A stretch of DNA of 64,000 nt, from contig JADIZG010000070.1 in assembly GCA_016704895.1 (NCBI GenBank), positions 124,001 to 188,000 on the forward strand. Direction: 5' to 3'. This document shows positions 51,609-62,251 of this stretch, piece after piece; position 1 is the first letter of the stretch; each line of letters begins with the position of its first letter. This DNA comes from Betaproteobacteria bacterium. Its GTDB lineage: Bacteria; Pseudomonadota; Gammaproteobacteria; Burkholderiales; Casimicrobiaceae. Below the pieces are notes generated by a model. That model was not told the DNA's origin. It did no database searches and saw only the letters and a list, made by a program, of their open reading frames with translations. A program made the translations under genes and the position numbers.

Positions 51609-51622
51609 GTCATATAGATGAC
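51609..51622. promoter_or_regulatory. Candidate GntR operator GTCATATAGATGAC
   Basis: A perfect 5-bp inverted repeat GTCAT-ATAG-ATGAC lies in the divergent gap between suyA and the GntR gene, 4 bases upstream of the suyA -35. It is AT-rich in a 70% GC background, as expected for an operator of the adjacent regulator. Direct binding is untested. Confidence 0.5.
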
Positions 51623-51651
51623 ATGGACGAATCGGCCGAACCGGCTCCACA

Positions 51652-52438
51652 ATGCGCCGATGGCCCTTGCCCTGCGAACCGCCACCCCCGGGTTTCGCGT
51701 CCATCGCCCCGGACGCCGCGGGCATGCCGCTCTACCGCGCGGTCCGGCGCGCGCTCCTCAAAGCCATCGAGGACGGTACGCTCGCGCCCGGCGCGGCGCT
51801 GCCGAACGAGACCGAGCTCGCGGCGGCCTTCGACGTCGCGATCGGAACGCTGCGGCGGGCCGTCGACGACCTGGTGGCCGAGCACATCCTCGTGAGGAGG
51901 CAGGGCCGCGGCACGTTCGTCGCCACCCACACGCGCGACCGCTTCCTGTTCCAGTTCTTCCACGTCGAGCGCAGCGACGGCCTGCGCGATGCCCCGGACG
52001 TGGAGCTCCTGGCGTTCGAGCGGGTGCGCATGGACGAGAGGAGTCAGCAGCGGCGCTGTCCACCCGGGCCGGCACGCCCGCGTTCAGGATCGAGAACCGG
52101 CTCAAGCTGCAGGGTGCGGCCGTCGTGCACGACCTGATCGTGATTCCCGCCGCCCTGTTCCGCGGCCTGACCGAGAAGCGCCTGCGCGAGCGGACGAGCA
52201 CGATCTACCACCTCTACCAGAGCGAGTTCGGCGTCACCGTGGTGCGGGCCCGCGAGCGCCTGCGTGCCGTGGCGGCCGACCGCGCGAGCGCGCGCGCGCT
52301 GGGCACTTCGCCCGGTCAGCCGGTGCCCAGGTTCGACGCACGGCCATCGGGCTCGGCGGGCGGCCGGTCGAGTACCGCGTCAGCACGATCGTGACGACCG
52401 CGCACGACTACGTGAACCTGCTGTCGAGGCCCTCGTGA
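51652..52438 (+). pseudogene. GntR/HutC-family transcriptional regulator (UTRA domain), frameshifted
   Basis: The N-terminal winged helix is clear: MPLYRAVRRALLKAIEDG, LPNETELAAAFDVAIGTLRRAVDDL and VRRQGRGTFVATH. The C-terminal UTRA effector domain follows in other frames: AFRIENRLKLQGAAVVHDLI, LYQSEFGVTVVRARERL and GRPVEYRVSTIVTTAHDYV to TGA 52436-52438. Frame changes lie near 52041-52055 and 52320-52345. The start may be ATG 51652 or ATG 51724. Being divergent from suyA and upstream of the catabolic genes, it is the likely pathway repressor, responding to a sugar acid or sulfonate (inference). Confidence 0.75.
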
Positions 52439-52580
52439 CGGCGACCAGGCTCCTCGGCGCGCGGGCCGATCTCCCCCCGCCGTACGCAAGCCGCGGGAGG
52501 CGCCGCGCGCGGACCGCGTCCGTGGCCGGCAGTGCGCCCCCGAACGCGCCCCGCTTCCTCGACCTTCCCGGACGCGACCG

Positions 52581-54295
52581 ATGGCACGCACGCTAGCCGA
52601 GCTTCGCAGCCGCCGCTGGTTCGCCGATGCCGGCATGCGGGGATTCGCGCACCGGCGCGCATGCAGCAATCGGGCCTGCGCCGCGAGACGTGGTCGGGCG
52701 GCCGATCGTCGCGATCGTCAACACCTGGAGCGAGCTCTCGCCCTGCCACGCGCATCTGCGCGAGCGGGCCGAAGCGGTCAAGCGCGGCGTGCTGCTCGCG
52801 GGCGGGATGCCGCTGGAGCTGCCGGCGATGAGCCTGGGCGAAGTGATGGTGAAGCCCACGACGATGCTCTACCGCAACCTCCTCGCGCTCGAGGTGGAAG
52901 AGTTGCTCCGCTCGCATCCGGTGGACGGCGCCGTGCTGCTGGGCGGCTGCGACAAGACCACGCCGGGCACCGTGATGGGCGCGACCAGCATCGGCATCCC
53001 GGCGATCTTCTGCCCCGCCGGCCCGATGCTCAACGACCGCTACCAGGGCCGGACGGTCGGCGCCGGCACGCACACGCTGATGTACTGGGGCGACTACCAG
53101 GCGGGACGCATCGGCGACGACGAATGGGTGCGCCTCGAAGCGCGCATGACACGCTCGCCGGGGACGTGCAACACGATGGGCACCGCGAGCACGATGACCT
53201 CGATCGTCGAGGCGCTGGGACTCGCGCTGCCCGGCAGCACCAGCATCCCGGCGGTCGACTCGGCCCACCCCCGGATGGCCGCGGCCTGCGGCGAGCGCAT
53301 CGTGCAGATGATCTGGGAGGACCTCACGCCGCGGAAGATCCTGACGCGCGGCGCGTTCCTCAACGCCGCCGCCGTCCAGATGGCGCTCGGCGGCTCCACG
53401 AACGCCGCGGTGCACATGATCGCGATGGCGCGACGCGCGGGCGTCGAGCTCGACCTCGCCGACCTCGACGCGATGGCGCGACGCGTGCCGGTGATCGCCA
53501 ACCTGTTTCCCAGCGGCGACCGGCTGATGGAGGACTTCCACTACGCCGGTGGATTGCCTGCGCTCATGAACGTGATCCGCGCGCACCTGTCGCTGGACGA
53601 GATCACCGTCACCGGAGAACCACTGCGCGCCCAACTCGACGGACGCGCGGTCCTCGACGCCCAGGTGATCCTCGCGCCCGACCATCCGGTCAGTCCGCGC
53701 CCGGCGCTCGCCGTGCTGCGCGGCAACCTGGCGCCGGAAGGCGCGGTGATCAAGCCCAGCGCCGCCAGTCCCGAGCTGATGCGCCATCGGGGCCGCGCCA
53801 TCGTCTTCGACAGCCCGCCGGAGATGAACGCCGCCCTCTCCGATCCCGCGTTCGACTGCGACGAGACCTGCGTGATCGTGCTGCGCAACGCGGGACCGGT
53901 CGGCGGGCCCGGCATGCCCGAATGGGGCAACCTGCCGATTCCCAGGAAGCTCCTGCAGCGCGGCGTGCGCGACCTCGTGCGCATCTCGGACGCGCGCATG
54001 AGCGGCACCCACTACGGCACCTGCGTGCTGCACGTCTCCCCCGAGAGCGCCGTCGGAGGCCCGCTCGCGCTCGTGCGCAACGGAGACACGATCGAGCTGG
54101 ACGTGGAAGCGCGCGCGCTCAACCTGCTCGTCGACGACGCGGAGCTCGCGCGCCGCCGCGCCGCCTGGTCTGCGCCGGCGCAGCCGCACGCGCGCGGCTA
54201 CGCGCCTGTACCAGCAGCACGTAACGCAGGCGCACGGGGATGCGACTTCGATTTCTGGCCGGCACGGCGCCCCGCCCGAGCCGGCCATCTACTGA
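52581..54295 (+). pseudogene. IlvD/Edd-family sugar-acid dehydratase, frameshifted at both ends
   Basis: About 570 residues. The body is intact and shows Fe-S cluster cysteines in GGCDKTTPG and SPGTCNTMGTASTM, plus ELSPCHAHLRERAEAVKRG and ALGGSTNAAVHMIAMAR. The N-terminus MARTLAELRSRRWFADAG is in another frame, broken near 52650-52690; the C-terminus (LYQQHVTQAH, FDFLAGTAPPEPAIY-like) is broken several times after 54200. It belongs to the sugar-acid branch (arabinonate/gluconate-like) rather than biosynthetic IlvD. In sulfo-Entner-Doudoroff, 6-deoxy-6-sulfogluconate dehydratase is of this family; ordinary aldonate dehydration is the alternative. Confidence 0.8.
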
Positions 54296-54320
54296 CGACG
54301 CCAGCACCGCCGGAGCCCCG

Positions 54321-55130
54321 ATGAACCCCTTCCACCAACTGCTGGGCGAGCGCACCGCGAAACCGCCGATCGGCACCTGGGTGATGTCCGCCAGCCCCGA
54401 TCGTCGCCGAGGCGGTGGGCCATGCCGGCTTCGACTGGGGCGTGCTCGACGCCGAGCACCCCGATCGACCTGATGGGCCTCGTGCACCTGCTGCAGGCCG
54501 TGGGGAACACGCGGATGGTGCCCGTCGTGCGCGTGCCGTGGAACGACACCGTCACCGTCAAGCGCGTGCTCGATGCGGGCGCGCACACGCTGCTCTTCCC
54601 GTTCGTGCAGGGCGCCAGCGAAGCGGCGCACGCGGTCTCCGCCACGCGCTACCCGCCCGAGGGAGTGCGCGGCATGGCCGGCATGAGCCGCGCATCGCGA
54701 TTCGGCACGACACCGGACTTCCTGCGCGGCGCGAACCGGACCATCGCCGTCGTGCTCCAGCTCGAGACGCCGCAGGCGATCGCGAACCTGGAGGAGATCG
54801 CCGCCGTGCCGGGCGTCGACGCGCTGTTCGTGGGGCCGGGCGACCTCTCCGGCAGCATGGGCCGCACGGGCGAGCTCACGCACCCCGACGTGATGGCGCT
54901 GATGGCCGACGCCGCGCGGCGCGCCCGGGCGATCGGGATGCCGATCGGGACCGTTGGCGGCACGGCCGAGACGGTGGCGCGCTACCGCTCGATCGGATAC
55001 GACTTCGTCGCGATCGGCTCCGACCTCGGGCTGCTGATGCGGGCGGCGCAGTCGGCGGTGCAGGCGCTGCGCGCGGGCGACGGCAGCCCCCGCTCGGCGA
55101 ACGCCGCAAGCGCACCGAAGGGGCTACTGA
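54321..55130 (+). pseudogene. HpcH/HpaI-family class II aldolase, frameshifted
   Basis: About 265 residues. ATG 54321 begins MNPFHQLLGERTAKPPIGTW, the standard opening. Metal ligands are in LQLETPQAIANLEEI (Glu) and VGPGDLSGSMG (Asp). Frame changes occur near 54395 and 54460, and an extra G in GGGG near 55120 hides the natural stop (KGY, TGA 55128-55130). Enzymes of this family cleave 2-keto-3-deoxy acids to pyruvate plus an aldehyde, including the 2-keto-3,6-dideoxy-6-sulfogluconate aldolase of the sulfo-ED route. It directly follows the dehydratase, whose product it would cleave. Confidence 0.8.
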
Positions 55131-55131
55131 C

Positions 55132-56103
<972 letters not shown>

Positions 56104-56132
56104 CCCTCACTTCGTAGCGAAGGAGATCGACG

Positions 56133-57402
56133 ATGAAACGACTGAAGCTGCTCCCGGCGCTGGCGCTGATCGCCGGCCTCGCTGTCTCGATCGGCACGAC
56201 CAGCGCGTACGCCCAGACCACGCTGCGCGTGTTCTCGGGCGGCGCGAACCAGCGCCCCGACCTGATGCGCAAGCTGTTCGACCAGTACCAGGCCGCCAAC
56301 CCCGGCGTGAAGATCGAGATCGAGACCGGCGGTGCGACGAGCGAGCTGCAGCGCCAGTACCTCTCGACCGTGCTCAACGCGAAGGATTCGGCGATCGACA
56401 TCTACATGATCGACATCGTCAACCCGGCCCAGTACTTCGGCGCCGGCTGGCTCGAGCCGCTCAACGCGTACGTGGGCAGCCCGGCCGACGCGATGAAGCC
56501 CTACCTGCCGGTCTACCTGCAGTCGAACGTGGTGGACGGCAAGGTCGCCGCGATGCCGGGATTCGCCGACGCGATGTTCATGTACTACCGGAAGGACCTG
56601 CTCGAGAAGTACAAGATCGCCGAGCCGAAGACCTGGGACGAGCTCGCCGCCGCGTCGAAGAAGATCCAGGCCGGCGAGGGCAATCCGAACCTGCAGGGGC
56701 TGTCGATCCAGGGCGCGCCGATCGAGGGCGCCGTGTGCACGTTCCTGCTGCCCTACTGGAGCCAGGGCAAGGAGTTCAACGACGCGTCCGGCAAGCTGAC
56801 ACTGGACAAGGCCGCGGCGGTCAAGGGGTTGAACCAGTGGCTGTCGATGGTCGACGCCGGCGTGATCAAGAGGAACGTCGCCGAAGTCAAGACGCCGGAC
56901 ACGGTCAACGAGTTCAAGGCCGGCCAGGTGATCTTCGCGATCAACTGGGGCTTCGCCTGGGATCGCTTCCGCATGGACAAGGACTCCACCGTCCAGGGCA
57001 AGGTCGGCGTGATGCCGCTGCCCGCGATGGCCGGCGGCAAGAGCGCCACCTGCGTCGGCGGATGGCAGTGGGCGGTGAGCGCCTTCAGCAAGAACAAGGC
57101 CGAGGCCGCCAAGCTCGTGAAATTCATGGCCACGCCGGCGACGAGCAAGTTCCTCGCGGTGGAGGGGTCGCTGCTGCCGACCATCCAGAGCGTCTACGTC
57201 GACGCCGACGTCGTCAAGAGCGTTCCCAGGTTCAAGGACGCCGCGAACGTCGTGATCGCGGGCAGAGCCGCCCGCTGTCCAGGACTACGGGCAGGTCAGC
57301 GACGTGGTCCGGACGACGACGAGCGCCGTGCTCGCGCGCACCAAGAAGCCCGACGAGGGCGTGGGTGAGATCGAGGCGCGCCTCGCCCGCGTGATGCGCT
57401 GA
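56133..57402 (+). pseudogene. Sugar ABC transporter substrate-binding protein (family 1), late frameshift
   Basis: About 422 residues. A signal peptide (MKRLKLLPALALIAGLAV to AYAQ) precedes the MalE/UgpB-like fold: LRVFSGGANQRPDLMRKLFD, DIYMIDIVNPAQYFGAGWLE, FMYYRKDLLEKYKIAEPKTW and CVGGWQWAVSAFSKNKAEA. One extra base near 57268-57280 puts the last 40 residues (DYGQVSDVVRTTTSAVLA to RVMR) in another frame, ending at TGA 57400-57402. It delivers the substrate to the two permeases. AAGGAGA before ATG 56133 is a good ribosome site. Sulfoquinovosyl-glycerol binders belong to this broad family, but so do many sugar binders. Confidence 0.85.
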
Positions 57403-57424
57403 GCGACCAGGGGCGGAGAGCGGA

Positions 57425-58330
57425 ATGGCCGGCCGGACCATGATCGAGCGGCTGCGCGACCCGAGCGAGAAGTCGCTCGGCGTGCTGCTGCTCGCGCCGG
57501 CCTTCCTGCTCCTGCTCCTGATCGTCGTCTACCCGATCGCCACGCTGATCTTCAACAGTTTCTTCGACATGCGGCTGTCGGGCGGCAGCGGCGGCTTCAA
57601 GTTCGTCGGCGTCGAGAACTACCTGCTGGTGCTGAAGGACCCCGACTTCTGGAACGCGACCGGGAACACGGTCCTCATCACGCTCGTCACCGTGCCCGGC
57701 GCGCTGGTCGTGGGCCTCGGGCTCGCGCTGCTGGCGAACCTGCCGTTCAAGCGGCAGTGGCCAGTGCGGCTGGCCCTGCTGCTGCCGTGGGCGCTGCCGC
57801 TTGCGTTCGCGGGCCTGATATTCGCGTGGTTCTTCCACACCGAGTACGGCGTCGTCAACGACGTCGTCCGGCGCGTGTGGCCGGGAAGCGAGCCGACGAT
57901 GTGGTTGCTGCGGCCCAACTGGGCGTTCGCGGCGATCTGCCTGACGATCGTCTGGAAGACCAGCTCGTTCATGGCGCTGATCCTGCTCGCGGGGCTGCAG
58001 ATGATCCCGAAGTCGCTCTACGAGGCGGCCGAGGTCGACGGGGCGTCGCGCTGGCAGCAGTTCTGGCAGATCACGATCCCGATGCTGATGCCCTCGATCA
58101 TCGTCGCCCTGATCTTCCGCACGATCACCGCGCTGCAGACCTTCGACATCCCGTACACGATGACCAAGGGAGGGCCCGGCAACGCGACCGAGACGCTGGC
58201 GATGCTGATCCACAAGACGACGATCGACTACCTCGACGTCGGCTACGGCTCGACCCTCGCCGTCTTCATGTTCCTGCTGTCGCTCGTGGTCACGGGCGTC
58301 TACCTGAAGCGCATCGGGAGGAACGCATGA
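57425..58330 (+). CDS. Sugar ABC transporter permease 1 (UgpA/MalF type)
   Basis: An intact 301-residue inner-membrane subunit with six helices. The cytoplasmic EAA loop EAAEVDGASRWQQFWQITIP contacts the ATPase. The ending TKGGPGNATETLAMLIHKTT and FLLSLVVTGVYLKRIGR is typical. ATG 57425 follows the SBP by 22 bases, and its stop overlaps the second permease (ATGA at 58327-58330). Confidence 0.92.
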   Translation: MAGRTMIERLRDPSEKSLGVLLLAPAFLLLLLIVVYPIATLIFNSFFDMRLSGGSGGFKFVGVENYLLVLKDPDFWNATGNTVLITLVTVPGALVVGLGLALLANLPFKRQWPVRLALLLPWALPLAFAGLIFAWFFHTEYGVVNDVVRRVWPGSEPTMWLLRPNWAFAAICLTIVWKTSSFMALILLAGLQMIPKSLYEAAEVDGASRWQQFWQITIPMLMPSIIVALIFRTITALQTFDIPYTMTKGGPGNATETLAMLIHKTTIDYLDVGYGSTLAVFMFLLSLVVTGVYLKRIGRNA

Positions 58331-59172
58331 CGATCCCGCAGGGCAAGGGGCTGATCGTGCTGGCCGCGGCGATCGTCGTCGTCAACGGGTTCTTCCCCGC
58401 GGTGTGGATCCTGCTCACGTCGCTCAAGTCCGAGGCCGAGCTCGTCAGCAAGCCGATCACCTGGTGGCCGCACGACCCGACGCTGGCCAACTACGTGCAG
58501 GCCTTCACCGACCAGCCGCTCCTCAGGTACCTCGGCAACAGCTTCGCGGTGGCGGTGCTGTCGACGATCCTCTCGCTCTTCGTCGCGTCGCTCGCGGCGT
58601 ACGCGATCGCGCGGCTGAACCTCAGGCACCGGCGACTGATCCTGACGTGCATCGTGGCGTCGAGCATGTTCCCGCTGGTCACGCTGCTCGTTCCGATCTT
58701 CCAGACGATGCGCGCGCTCAACCTGCTCAACACCTACACCGCGCTCGTCCTGCCCTACACGGTGCTGAACCTGCCGGTCTGCACGCTGGTGCTCGTCAGC
58801 TTCTTCCAGAGCATCCCGAAGGATCTCGAGAACGCCGCGATGATCGACGGCTGCACGCGCCTCGGCGCGCTGTGGCGCGTCGTCGTGCCGCTCGCCGCGC
58901 CGGGCGTGTTCACCGCCGGCATCCTCGCGTTCGTGAACGCATGGGACGAGTTCCTGCTGGCGCTGTCGCTGAACGCGAGCGCGTCGATGCGCACGCTGCC
59001 CGTCGGCATCACGCTCTACCAGGGCGAGTTCACGTTTCCCTGGCCGATCATCTCCGCGGCGCTGGTGGTGGCGATCGTGCCGGTGGCGGTGCTGATCGCG
59101 GTGTTCCAGGAGCGCGTGGTCGGCGGGCTCACGCAGGGCGGCCCGGAAGGGTTGACGGCGCGCGGGGCCTGA
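58327..59172 (+). CDS. Sugar ABC transporter permease 2 (UgpE/MalG type)
   Basis: An intact 281-residue permease with six helices, paired with the preceding gene. FPAVWILLTSLKSEAELVSKP opens it, SFFQSIPKDLENAAMIDGCTR is the EAA loop, and FVNAWDEFLLALSL plus ERVVGGLTQGG close it; these are MalG-type hallmarks. It is the last undamaged gene before the right edge. Confidence 0.92.
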   Translation: MTIPQGKGLIVLAAAIVVVNGFFPAVWILLTSLKSEAELVSKPITWWPHDPTLANYVQAFTDQPLLRYLGNSFAVAVLSTILSLFVASLAAYAIARLNLRHRRLILTCIVASSMFPLVTLLVPIFQTMRALNLLNTYTALVLPYTVLNLPVCTLVLVSFFQSIPKDLENAAMIDGCTRLGALWRVVVPLAAPGVFTAGILAFVNAWDEFLLALSLNASASMRTLPVGITLYQGEFTFPWPIISAALVVAIVPVAVLIAVFQERVVGGLTQGGPEGLTARGA

Positions 59173-59213
59173 GCCGCGGACGGTTTCCGGGAAACGATCA
59201 ATGTCGGCACATT

Positions 59214-60321
59214 CGGTACGGCATCATCGGCTGCGGCAGCATGGGCCGCGCGCATCGAGAACATCCAGGCGCTGCCGCGGACGGAGGGCGGCGCAGGCGT
59301 GACCGCGCTCGCCGACCCGCACGGTCCGAGCCGCGACGCCGCTCTCGCGATCGCCCGCGACGGCCCCGGGTGTTCGGGGACCATCGGGAGCTGCTGGCCA
59401 GCGGCCTGTGCGACGCGGTGGTGATCGCCACGCCCAACTTCACGCACGTCGACATCATGCGCGACGCGCTCGCGGCGGACGTCCATATCCTCAGCGGAGA
59501 AGCCGATCGTTCACGCGCATCCCGACGGCGTCGAGCTGGTCGATCTCGAACCACGGCGAGGGCCGCCGCGCGTCGTCTGGGTGGCGCAGGAATCCGCTCA
59601 TGACGCCCGTCGCCGAGGCGATCCGGATGACGCGCGAGGGCGCGGCGCGGTCGCGTCCAGCAGGTGACGATCCGCGAGCACCGCGACCGTTTCTACCGAA
59701 TGGACGGCTGAACCGGTCTGGGCGCGAACACCGGCGGCACGCTGGTCGAGAAATGCTGCCACTTACCTAACCTGATGGACCTGATCGTCGGGGGAGGCCG
59801 CTGCGCGTCTTCGCGTCGGGCGGCCAGCGCGTCAACCACCTCGACGAGCGCTAGAGGCCGCACGCCCGACATCCTCGACAGCGCCTCGTGATCGTCCGAG
59901 TACGGCAGCGGGGGCGCGCGACGCTGGAGCTGTGCATGTACGCGGAGAACTCGGTCGACAGCGAACACCTGACGACCGTCAGCGACGAGGGGAAGATCGA
60001 GTCGCTGCTTCCGTCGCCGACGCTGCGCCACGGCAGGCGCGCGGACAGGGGGCGCGCGAGGTCTGGGGCCGCCCTCGGGCACGGGCCGGGCGTCTCGGTC
60101 CGGCGCGTCTGGGACGCCTAAGGAACATCCGTATCCCGGCCGGCACTTCGGCGCGTCCCACATCGAGCACCTGCGCTTCGCCGGAAGCGGTGCGCGAAGG
60201 AAGCCTGCCGAGATCCCGCTCGAGGAGGCCTGCGGGCGGTCGCCACCGGCCTCGCCGCCCACCGAGCATCGACGAAGGACGGCCGGTCGCGCTGAGCGAG
60301 ATCCTGCCCTCCGGCTGGTGA
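59214..60321 (+). pseudogene. Gfo/Idh/MocA-family oxidoreductase-like gene, multiply frameshifted
   Basis: The family is readable only by joining frames: RYGIIGCGSMGR (Rossmann motif), VFGDHRELLASGLCDAVVI, ATPNFTHVDIMRDALAADVH, a disrupted EKP motif (SEKPIVHAHPDG), NTGGTLVEKCCHYLNLMDLI, LELCMYAENS, HIEHLRFAEAVREG and the end ALSEILPSGW at TGA 60319-60321. At least ten indels occur in 1.1 kb. Such enzymes use tightly bound or free NAD to oxidise sugars; a distant relative, family GH188, contains NAD-dependent sulfoquinovosidases. It follows the permeases by about 40 bases. Function here is inferred from context only. Confidence 0.6.
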
Positions 60322-60332
60322 CGGAGCCGACG

Positions 60333-61104
60333 ATGACCTTACGCCCTCTATCCCCGCTGCGCGACCGGGTGCGTCTTCGTCTCCGGCGGAAGCTCCGGAA
60401 TCCGGCGCGGAGCCGGTGCGTGCGTTCGCCGCGCAGGGCTCGCGCGTCGCCTTCTGCGGCACGCGCCAGAACGGCGGCGCGGCGCTGATCGGCTGAGGTC
60501 GTGGCCGCCGGTCACCTCGCCCATGGTAATCGCGGCTGCGACGTCCGCGATGCCGTCGCCTACCAGGCGCGCTCCGAGACGCGATCACCGCGCTGGGGCC
60601 GTGCGTGCTTGGTCAACAACGCGGGCCGCGACGATCGGCACGCGCGATGGAGGACGTGACGCCCGAGTTCTGGGACGACCGGATCGCGCCTCAACCTCGG
60701 CACTACTTCTTCGCGATCCAGGCCGGCGCCAGGAATTTCCGACGCGGCGGCAGGGCCGTCGTCAACATGGGGTCGGTGAGCTGGATGCGCGGACGCCCCA
60801 ACCTCGTCGGGTACACGACCGCCAAGCGGGATCCTCGGCCTCACGCGAACGCTGCGCGCGAGCTCGGCCCGCGCAACATCCGCATCAACGCGGTCGTGCC
60901 CGGAGCGATCGTCACCGGCGCCAGACCGCCTGACCGCGACACGGCCGCCGACCGGCAGTTCCTCGACGCCAGTGCCTGAAGATCCGTACCGACGCGGTCA
61001 CGTGGCGGGCGACGCTGTTCTCGCCGCCGACGACAGCGACGGGATGACCGGGCGGCACGTGCTCGTGGACGCCGGCATCGCGCAGACGTCGGTCATCGCC
61101 CTAG
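60333..61104 (+). pseudogene. Short-chain dehydrogenase/reductase (SDR), multiply frameshifted
   Basis: Joined frames give an SDR of about 250 residues: FVSGGSSGIG (NAD-binding TGxxxGxG variant), AFAAQGSRVAFCGT, CDVRDA, VNNAGRDD (NNAG), GSVSWMRG with the catalytic Ser, LVGYTTAKR with the Tyr-x3-Lys pair, RELGPRNIRINAVVPGAI and GRHVLVDAGIAQ. ATG 60333 starts 12 bases after the preceding stop. Sulfoquinovose dehydrogenase in the sulfo-ED route is reported as an SDR-type enzyme, so this is a candidate, but SDRs are common in all sugar operons. Start and stop are approximate. Confidence 0.6.
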
Positions 61105-61221
61105 AACGCCTGGCGGGAGGCGGCGCGCCGTGTCCGCTGGCCGACGCAGCGCGGCATCGATTAGCATCGAGGCGACGCCTCGCAGCAGCACCACCGGAAC
61201 CGTCACGCAAGGAGGAGAACC

Positions 61222-62189
61222 ATGACGCCGTCCAGCATCGCCCGGGTCCTGCCGGCCCTCGTCCGCGCTCTTCGCGGCACGTCGTCTGCCGGCCGTCGCT
61301 GCCGGCTATCCGGAGAAGTCGGTCCAGTACCTGATCCCGTTCGTCGCCGGCGGCGAGTCGGACGTCGTCGCCCGCCTGCGGCGGCAGGAGGTGTTCTCGC
61401 AGAAATTCAAACAGGAGATGGTCGTCGTCAACTGCGCCGGCGGCGGCGGCGCGCTGGTCTGGCAGCGTTCAATACGCTGCCCGGGACGGGCCACATATCG
61501 ATCGCGGGTATCAACCCGCCGCACGTCGTGTCGCAGCCGCTCGTAGGCCTGGTCGCCTACAAGGACGACGACCTGACGTCGGTGTACTGGTTCCACTACA
61601 CGCCGGACGCGCTGATCGTCCCCGCCGACACCGCCCGGTACAAGACGTTCCAGGACTTCTCCGGCGGCGAAGGCGGATCCGGGGAAGCTGTCGGGATCGC
61701 GGGTTCGGCTCTATTCCGCGAACCACGTCGCCCACGCGCGGTTCAACCGCGATTCTGGCATCAAGACCGAGTACGTGCCGTTCAAGGGCACCAGCGACCT
61801 CGTGGCGTCGGTGCTGGGCGGCCACGTCGCCGCGACGATGTCGTAACGACGCTCGCGATCCAGCAGAAGCGCGGGATGCGGACTGGAGGTGGCCACACGC
61901 GAGCGCGTGCCGCAGTTCCCGACGTGCCGACGCGTTCCGCGAGCTCGGCGTCGAGTGGATGGACGGCGGGTACCGTGGCGTCGCGGTGCGAAGTCGACGC
62001 CTGAGGCGGTACGAAGCAGTGTCGGACATGATGGAAGCGCTCAACAAGGATCCTGAGCTGCGCAGGAAGATGGTTGACGGCGGCTTCGAGGTGATCGACG
62101 TCCCGTATGACAAGGTCCCCGAAGTTCACGAAGGACCGCACCCGCCGACTACATGAACTCGGCGAAGATGCTCGGGCTGGTCATGATGA
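61222..62189 (+). pseudogene. Tripartite tricarboxylate transporter substrate-binding protein (TctC/Bug), multiply frameshifted
   Basis: ATG 61222 follows AAGGAGGAGAACC, an excellent ribosome site. After a broken signal peptide come YPEKSVQYLIPFVAGGESD and VARLR (the Bug hallmark), TLPGTGHISIAGINPPHVVS, VPFKGTSDLVASVLGGHVAA and MEALNKDPELRRKMVDGGFE. The end near YMNSAKMLGL lies around 62150-62189. Family length is about 325 residues, which fits. It would capture an anionic substrate in the periplasm. Many indels prevent any frame from being complete. Confidence 0.6.
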
Positions 62190-62251
62190 CCCCGCCGGCG
62201 GCCGGTCGCGTGCGACGCGGCCTGCCGGCTCGCGAAAGCGGCGACGCGGGG

